In this document: piece after piece, positions 57,000 through 64,000 of the stretch
How the letters are laid out: the number at the start of each line of letters is the position of its first letter
How positions within the stretch are numbered: the first letter of the stretch is position 1
Program-made: the position numbers and the translations under genes
NCBI GenBank assembly: GCA_949361645.1
Contig: OX442418.1
Span: forward strand, 9,768,632 to 9,832,631
Length of the DNA stretch: 64,000 nt
Direction: 5' to 3'
Source: Spongilla lacustris
Lineage: Eukaryota > Porifera > Demospongiae > Spongillida > Spongillidae
The notes under the pieces: generated by a model
Told to the model about the DNA's origin: nothing
What the model saw: only the letters and a program-made list of their open reading frames with translations
Database searches by the model: none

Positions 57000-57570
57000 T
57001 ATATTTGATGCACACAGGAATATCGGGTCAGGCCACGAAAATAATTCTATTTGATGCACACCAGCGACCATGACTCTATTAAATGCACACCAGGGACTGC
57101 CACTTTATTTGAGGTAAAAAAAATCCAATTCAATACAAACCTGGGTCTGGCCGCTATCTTGATTCTATTTGAAGCACACTAGGTGTGGTCGCTAACATGA
57201 TTCTATCTAATGCCCACCTGGGACTGCCACTAGCATGACTTGATTTGTAGTTTTAGCTATAGTCATGCTAGCGGCAATCCAGTCACTGTAGATCAGAGGT
57301 GTGCATCAGATAGAACCATATTAGCGGCCAGACCCGGTGTGCAGCAAATAAAGTCATGCTATTGGAATTGGCCAGTCCCTGGTGTGCAGCTGCTAGGTTT
57401 GTGGTATCGACCAGCTGACCCTGGTGAGCATCAAATAGAACATGTTAGCGACCTGACCTGGCCGGTGTGCATCAAATTGAATCTTAGTGACCAGGATACC
57501 GTGATTTCATTCATGCAGATTCAATCTGATGAGCCGCTATCCTGATTCCATTTGATGCACATCACTCTAA
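57000..57570. repeat. Inverted array of about 60-bp units
   Basis: Left of about 57250 units read ATTTGATGCACACCAGGGAC..GCATGATTCT; right of it the reverse complement dominates (GGTGTGCATCAAATAGAA..CATGCTAGCGGC). Four to five units per side form a large imperfect palindrome. Confidence 0.75.
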
Positions 57571-57599
57571 AAGATGCACACCAGGGACTGGTGATAGCA

Positions 57600-58440
57600 T
57601 GATGTATAGAAGTGTACTGTGTCATTGCTATAAGTACTCACAAACTTGCTTTTTTTTTTTACAACGTTTATATGTGACCACACCCCTTTATGTAAGACAT
57701 CTATTAACATGACATGTACATGGATGGAAAAGAGTGTACAACCAGTGCAGATTGAATAGTACACAACATGTACATATACATACATGTACAGATGTAACAA
57801 TACACCAATTATAAGTTCACATCAAATCTCCCAGTTTCCATCAATGTAAAGCTTGATCCTATCAGGATAAATATATATAATCTACATATTACGACATCAC
57901 ATCATGATCATGCAAACATACCACATATACAATTTTGCTGAAGACTATGAGAAGAATAGATTCTTTGGACACACAGCCACTTGATGGCAGTAATACCACA
58001 GTGCCACCTCCATGGAAGCTGCCAGGCTTCTAGCTAAACCCTCTGCCATATTTTCTTTCTGAATGCTCCAAAATTATAATGTACATTGGCCTCTTTCAAA
58101 CTAATAACCACATTCTGAGCATCTTCTTCTGCCTGGTCCTACTCGCACAGAAATAAGCACACACAGACAAAGGTAAACATATGCAGGTGCACATGCACAT
58201 ACTGTACAGTGTGCACAAAATGCATGCACACATGTATGCACGTGCATACCACATAAAAATACACCTGTAATACATGTGCACACACATGCACAAAGAGCAC
58301 AAACATATATGTACAGCGACATACATGTACCACTAACCAGAAGAGCTATGGTTGGCCAGCTTCATCACACTGACCATTGTACCTGCTTCCACTGCCCGCA
58401 AGGATTCCTACTATTCCACACCAATGGACACACAAACGAA
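57600..58440. other. No gene seen
   Basis: AT-rich, many ACATGTACATGT words; CA/GT-rich from 58150. Confidence 0.4.
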
Positions 58441-58450
58441 CCTGGTTACA

Positions 58451-58610
<160 letters not shown>

Positions 58611-58749
58611 ACTGCCATACAGGTGTTTGTGTGTGTACTGCCATACAGGTGTTTGTATTATTTTTAGAAGGACCTAATGTATGTGTGTATATACATGTAT
58701 GTCATGCACTTGGGGAGGATGGCCTATCATTGTCAAGACCCTAGCTTGT

Positions 58750-60230
58750 AGACGAACGTTCAGAAGCTGACAACATTTGATATCATGGATGTGTTTAACT
58801 ACAGGCAAAGCTCACACACTCACATAAAAACATAGTGCATACAGAAATAAATAAGAACTTTGTGCACAGTTGGAGGGTATGGCTGCTTTGCCACACCTAA
58901 TATGAGGCTACCCCAGCCACTGTCTTGATAACTGGGGCATCCTTGCCAATGTTTACACACTTAAACACACATACACACACTAAGACACATACATGTGTAC
59001 ACGCACACATACACACACTTCAAGTTCTAACATACATTATGGTTGCAAAGGGGTAATGCACTCACAGAAGTGTCATTGCTTTGGTGTGACTGTGGAGTAT
59101 TTATAATTCACTGTGTGTGTGTTTTTTTTTACTGCCAGTTAGACCCCAGCCTCTTTACTGCCTGGGTAATATGTTTTGGTGCCTAGCTGTATAGCACTTG
59201 TAGTGGTTGTATTGAGAGGATATTGTCAAGAAAATTATGATTGTGTGTTAGGGTTAGGGTACTGTTGAGGGAGCTAAACAGACTTTAATGGGGCTCTGGT
59301 AACTCACTATCAGCATTTGTGGGCAGAGGCTTGTGGTTACATAGGCTCATGGTCTTAGGCGGATGAAAGCCTCATCCACCCTATTGCTACCCTTTGTGCA
59401 CCATGGCCAGCTTATGAGATTATATGCATTCATGGGCAGCCTCCCAGCAGTCCACTGGTGCTTCAGGAGAGCTTGTCTGTTTGCATCACCCACCCTCCAC
59501 CCCTGCGTCACCTTTGCACCCTTTCTGTGTATTTCTTACTGCCATCATGCCCATTCATATTAAATACAGCCTTGGTGGGTTCCTACCGGGCTTGACCTTC
59601 TAACTCAGGGACCCAAGCCTGGGCCAGCGTCCTGGCTTGGTACGCAGGTCACCCAGATGGTGGCCAGTGCCTCCAACTGGTGCTTGTCTCCCCAAGTCTC
59701 CCCCCACATGACGCATGGCTTGGCCACAGGGACTCCCAACTGGTGATCTGCGTCACTCACGGGAGCTCCCCACGGCCAACAGGTCGGAGTTGGCAGGGTC
59801 ACAGCTCAGGGGGGTTCTCGCTCTGGCCCCCTATTCTTGCTAATCAGTCAACTAAGTTGTGTCGGACAGAAGCAATTGTAGCTGAGGAGCTAGGGGCTGG
59901 GTGCATACACCTACTTAGCCTGGTGAATTTAGTAGGCTTGGTAATTAATGTGTTAGTGTGTGTGTTAGTGTGTGCTGTGTGTACACATGTGTGCATGTGT
60001 GTGTATGTGTGACGTTTGTGTGTGTATGTGTGTACACATGTGTGCATTAGAGTATGTATTAGTGTGTGCGCATTGTGTGTACACACGTGTGTGTTAGTGT
60101 GTGTGCTTTGTGTGTACACATGTGTGTGTTAGTGTATGTGTATATGTGAGTGTAAACATGTACGTGCCTGTGTGTGTGCATGATGAGTGTTTAGTAGGTG
60201 ATGGAGTTGGTGTTAGGGTGAGTAGGAACG
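58750..60230. other. Non-coding, GT-rich in the second half
   Basis: 59240-59850 is more GC-rich than its neighbours and has some open frames, but no splice sites or domain could be assigned. 59950-60180 is GTGTGTTAGTGT-type low complexity. Confidence 0.4.
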
Positions 60231-60385
60231 TTAAATACTAAACCATCTGGTCATGTGTCAAGCACAGATCCTGCATGATTGATATAGAGCCAGTGATCTA
60301 GAATATGCACACCTTGATCTGAGACCCTGACAAGGTCATTATGGAAGGGCCCAAAAACATATATATGTTGTGTACACATGTATAC

Positions 60386-60967
<582 letters not shown>

Positions 60968-61597
60968 CACACGCAGCATGTAGCCTGACCCTGGGCGTCT
61001 ACTACTTACGATCAGATCAGAAAAGTTTAGTACTAAAAATTCAGTATATGCAACCACAAATTATTTTAATATACTGTACAGCAAAACTGCATTGGCTTAC
61101 ATTGCAGTGGTGACTCCATCCCACGCGACGTCTTCACAACTTGCGGCTTTTTCGCTGCACACGTCATCTGATCATGCACTGGAACTGTATAGATGATTCA
61201 GGTTCAAGTGTGAGCAATTCAGCGCTAGAGCTCTATTTTTACTAGCACGTGTGAACGTACATTTTAGCCAGACCTCCGACCAACCAGATACGCTATCCCT
61301 CTGCGATTTCTTTGTTTGGAACTTCGGAACACGTAGGCATCATTTTGAATTAGTAGCCTATTATTAATAAATAGCTGCATATGTGCAACGAATTACGCCC
61401 TCGGATCGGTAGAATGTAATTAGCATAGTTATACACAGTTATACAAAATGTGTATAACAACTGTGGTTTTTTGATTAGCACACACTGCTATTATACACAG
61501 TTATACACAATTATACGCAATGTGTATAACAGGTACTGTATAACTATTTGTATAACAATGTTATACAGGCGAGTATAACAACCCTTTTTACACAGTG

Positions 61598-62170
61598 TGG
61601 TAGACAGCTCTATCTTGCAGCAGGGGCAGGGAATGTCGTGCAGCTTTCAGCAATACCATCACGATTCAAAATATACAATGTATAACCTCTTTAAGGATCT
61701 GTACCATTATTTATGTGTAGTCTGGAAGACTTTGACCTATTCCAGAACCTAAACTGTAGGCTGAACAGCTGGAAAAGGCTTAGTTGTATTGCTTTTTTGC
61801 AGTGCATTATGTAATACAATATTTAATGAGTCTATCGGGTGGTTTTGCCATATGTGGGTCAAAAATCAACACAGCCCTAAGTCTTAACAGACCTCTGAAA
61901 TTTGGTGATCAGTAACCAATGATGGGTGAGTGTAGCTCAAATTCTTACCAGAGAAGGACATCTATGTGGAGTCCTTAAAAAGAAATTTGAAACCATAACT
62001 GCAATTGGTTTGATCTCAAAGCAGATAAACAGACACTTAATGATTAGCATGTTTTAGTTTTATAAAAACACAACCGTAATTTTCATCCTTATAGCCTTGA
62101 TATTGTAAGTGGGAAAAAAATGGTTTTGTACTCCGATTTGAGAAGCCTTGGAGATCAGCTGCACAATCAG
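61598..62170. repeat. Right part of the dispersed repeat split by the CACTA-type element
   Basis: Continues the sequence broken at 53311; see 27080-28170 for the unbroken relative. Confidence 0.8.
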
Positions 62171-62341
62171 TAAAACATATCCTTAAAAGGAGTGTTCATG
62201 TAGTCGTAGGCTCGGACATGTACATGTATGCACAACAGTTGTGTGGTGGGGGTTCTTATTGGAGTTCGTGCATAAGTAGGGTGTGTATGCATCTTAAGAG
62301 CTGTGTGATTCAAGATATTGGACAATGGTTGTGCATCCATA

Positions 62342-62475
62342 AGGGAATACGGTCCCCCCTCGGACCCAAATCCCTAGGGAATATGGTCCCCCGCGGCCGG
62401 ACCGAGTTCCCTGGTTGTACAAAACCAATTAACCAGACTCAATTTCCTAGGGAATGTAGCCGGACCGTATTCCCT
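62342..62475. mobile_element. Small MITE, 134 bp
   Basis: AGGGAATACGGTCC at the left and GGACCGTATTCCCT at the right are perfect inverted repeats. Inner CCCTAGGGAATATGGTCC palindromes match the clusters at 28180-28340. Confidence 0.65.
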
Positions 62476-62489
62476 GCATCATGCAGTGG

Positions 62490-63592
62490 TACATGTACAT
62501 GCATATTTGTATATGTTCCGTACGGATGCCCAGCAATTGACTGGTTATGCAACCGGACAACCGGACGATCGGTGATGGTGACTTGCGCATGCACTAACAA
62601 GGTGCATGTACAACCATAAATTACCGCGCGTGCATGGTTCGAAAAGCAAAAGCCAGTTATCCCAGGTCGCCAAATGTGCATGCAGCTTCTGTATGACATT
62701 ATTAACCTTTTTCTTTGGTCTTATTATATGCACATGCGTAAACTGGATGAGATACATGTACGCTAATATACATGTATAAGCTCACTATTAGCCTGCATGG
62801 TTGGCGTTGATAAATTTAACTGTTTTTAAATGGAGATTATACCATAGAAATGGTATGTGAAAGCAAAGTAGAAAAAAAAGAAATTTAAAATAAGGAATAA
62901 AAAAAAAGCACGTAAAAGAAAAGTTATATAGCCAAATTAACATTAAATGATATATGCTGATAATTGAGTGTAGTAGATAAATCTCAATTCGTCGAACCTG
63001 TAAAAATTAAATAAAACAAATACATTTCAGCGTCAATCGCAAAGTGAATTTTACAGACAAATACGCTGCTCATGCATTTGCTCGATCAATCCCCAAAAGC
63101 TTCAATACCCATAATACATGTAGATTTTCTGCAGAGAGTGGAAGGTGGGAGAAAGAGATGGGAAGAGAAGGGAGCTCAACAAATTGACCAGTTAAATCAA
63201 CCAAATACACTCGGTATGTGTGTCTGCAAGCTCGTTCTATATATATATACGTACTCCTGTGTGCTTTATGTATAGGATAGAAAGAAATGGTATGAGAGAG
63301 GAAGGAGTGGGGGTTAAAAAAGAGGAATGATTTCCCAATGCCCTAGGTGAGGTGTGCAGTGTTAATCTATAAAATGCATTATAGTACGTATAGGGCGCAT
63401 CTCACAAAGACATGCACACACAAAGATATGCACACACAAAGAGAATCCAGAAGGCGCAAAGATACGTGAAGGTACTAAAAAGAAACGCAAAGACACTGGA
63501 GACTCTCCCTAAATTTTCGACCAAACCTAAACAATGACGCCCAGCCAGCCACACGAGAGAACTTCATTAACACGGAGAAGCTATGGGACAAC
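62490..63592. other. No gene seen
   Basis: AT-rich sequence up to the gap; no exon with convincing splice sites. Confidence 0.4.
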
Positions 63593-63792
63593 NNNNNNNN
63601 NNNNNNNNNNNNNNNNNNNNNNNNNNNNNNNNNNNNNNNNNNNNNNNNNNNNNNNNNNNNNNNNNNNNNNNNNNNNNNNNNNNNNNNNNNNNNNNNNNNN
63701 NNNNNNNNNNNNNNNNNNNNNNNNNNNNNNNNNNNNNNNNNNNNNNNNNNNNNNNNNNNNNNNNNNNNNNNNNNNNNNNNNNNNNNNNNNNN
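63593..63792. other. Assembly gap, 200 N
   Basis: A run of exactly 200 N, a scaffold gap of unknown or estimated size. Frames drawn across it are meaningless. Confidence 0.99.
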
Positions 63793-63809
63793 GTTTTTCT
63801 ATTATGCAG

Positions 63810-64000
63810 CTGACAGATCTCGTGTTATTCTCAAACAGGGATATCCAGATTACATCAATGCCTGCTTTGTTAATGTTTGTGGCTTGTATTGTTAGAGTTG
63901 TCATGGTTAACAGCCCCTCCCATTCAGGGATACAAGCATCAGAAGGCCTTCATTATAGCACAAGGACCTTTGAAGTCCACATGCAGTGACTTCTGGAAAA
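63810..64000 (+). CDS. Protein tyrosine phosphatase catalytic domain, partial
   Basis: Exon 63810-63874, after the acceptor ATTATGCAG, reads DRSRVILKQGYPDYINACFV, and exon 63928-64000, after CCATTCAG, reads GYKHQKAFIIAQGPLKSTCS then DFWK. The intron is 53 nt, phase 0. These are the conserved D-x-S-R-V-x-L...DYINA and Q-G-P-L...D-F-W motifs of the PTP domain, which come well before the catalytic HC-x5-R loop outside the window. The family removes phosphate from tyrosine. A receptor type is possible but not shown; the upstream part is lost in the gap. Confidence 0.9.

Noticed and set aside
59245..59262. Telomere-like TTAGGGTTAGGG
   Set aside because: Only two units; no array.
59240..59850. GC-richer stretch as a possible gene
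   Set aside because: No domain, no splice sites and no codon bias that would set it apart.
63534..63989. Frames crossing the N run
   Set aside because: Artefact of translating N as unknown residues.

Overview
The window is animal nuclear DNA, most likely from a demosponge (inferred, not tested). It is AT-rich, genes carry very short GT..AG introns (about 44-75 nt), domain exons have phase-1 borders, and the recognisable proteins are metazoan: FN3-repeat receptor, VWA/EGF protein, Bicaudal-C, C2H2 zinc fingers and a tyrosine phosphatase. About 60 percent of it is mobile elements, minisatellites and microsatellites. No rRNA, tRNA or CRISPR array was recognised.

Layout. 0-1.7 kb: a degenerate PHD-finger transposon tail, then exons of a fibronectin-III protein (+). 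3-4.2 kb: 5' LTR plus broken gag of an LTR retroelement (-). 5-6.3 kb: fold-back MITE and a CT-rich satellite. 6.6-9.4 kb: secreted VWA/EGF gene (+) behind a TATA box. 10-12.5 kb: two minisatellites. 12.6-17.1 kb: 3' half of a Bicaudal-C orthologue (+), including a KH part and the SAM domain, its introns filled with repeats. 17.5-18.5 kb: truncated zinc-finger gene and a micro-exon gene. 19-21.5 kb: a TIR element and a 3' LTR fragment. 21.7-24.5 kb: a unique block with a small secreted ten-cysteine protein gene.

25-33 kb: an unrecognised gene tail, dispersed repeats, a 540-bp fold-back MITE, an integrase fragment, and a copy of the 21.7-22.7 kb block. 34.8-48.5 kb (-): a Ginger/KRBA2-like transposon gene whose exons encode an integrase (H2C2, DDE, GPY/F), then a Josephin-type cysteine protease, then an Ulp1-type cysteine protease. 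It is split by a 9.6-kb element (37519-47102) with TA target duplication and ends full of CTCGCGAG motifs. 48.6-49.5 kb: the second copy of the cysteine-rich gene, broken at a splice acceptor. The two flanks of the Ginger-like element are the two halves of a duplicated copy of 21.7-24.4 kb, so the element landed inside a segmental duplicate.

49.5-63.6 kb: non-coding and repetitive. It holds a 535-bp MITE, an 8.3-kb CACTA-type element (53312-61597, 3-bp TGG duplication) with a 2.3-kb piggyBac element nested inside (53898-56169, TTAA duplication), and long GT/AC microsatellites. After a 200-N gap (63593-63792) the window ends in exons of a protein tyrosine phosphatase (+).

The most novel item is the transposon gene joining an integrase to two different deubiquitinase/SUMO-protease folds. 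The nesting order (duplication, then Ginger-like insertion, then TA-element insertion) can be read directly.
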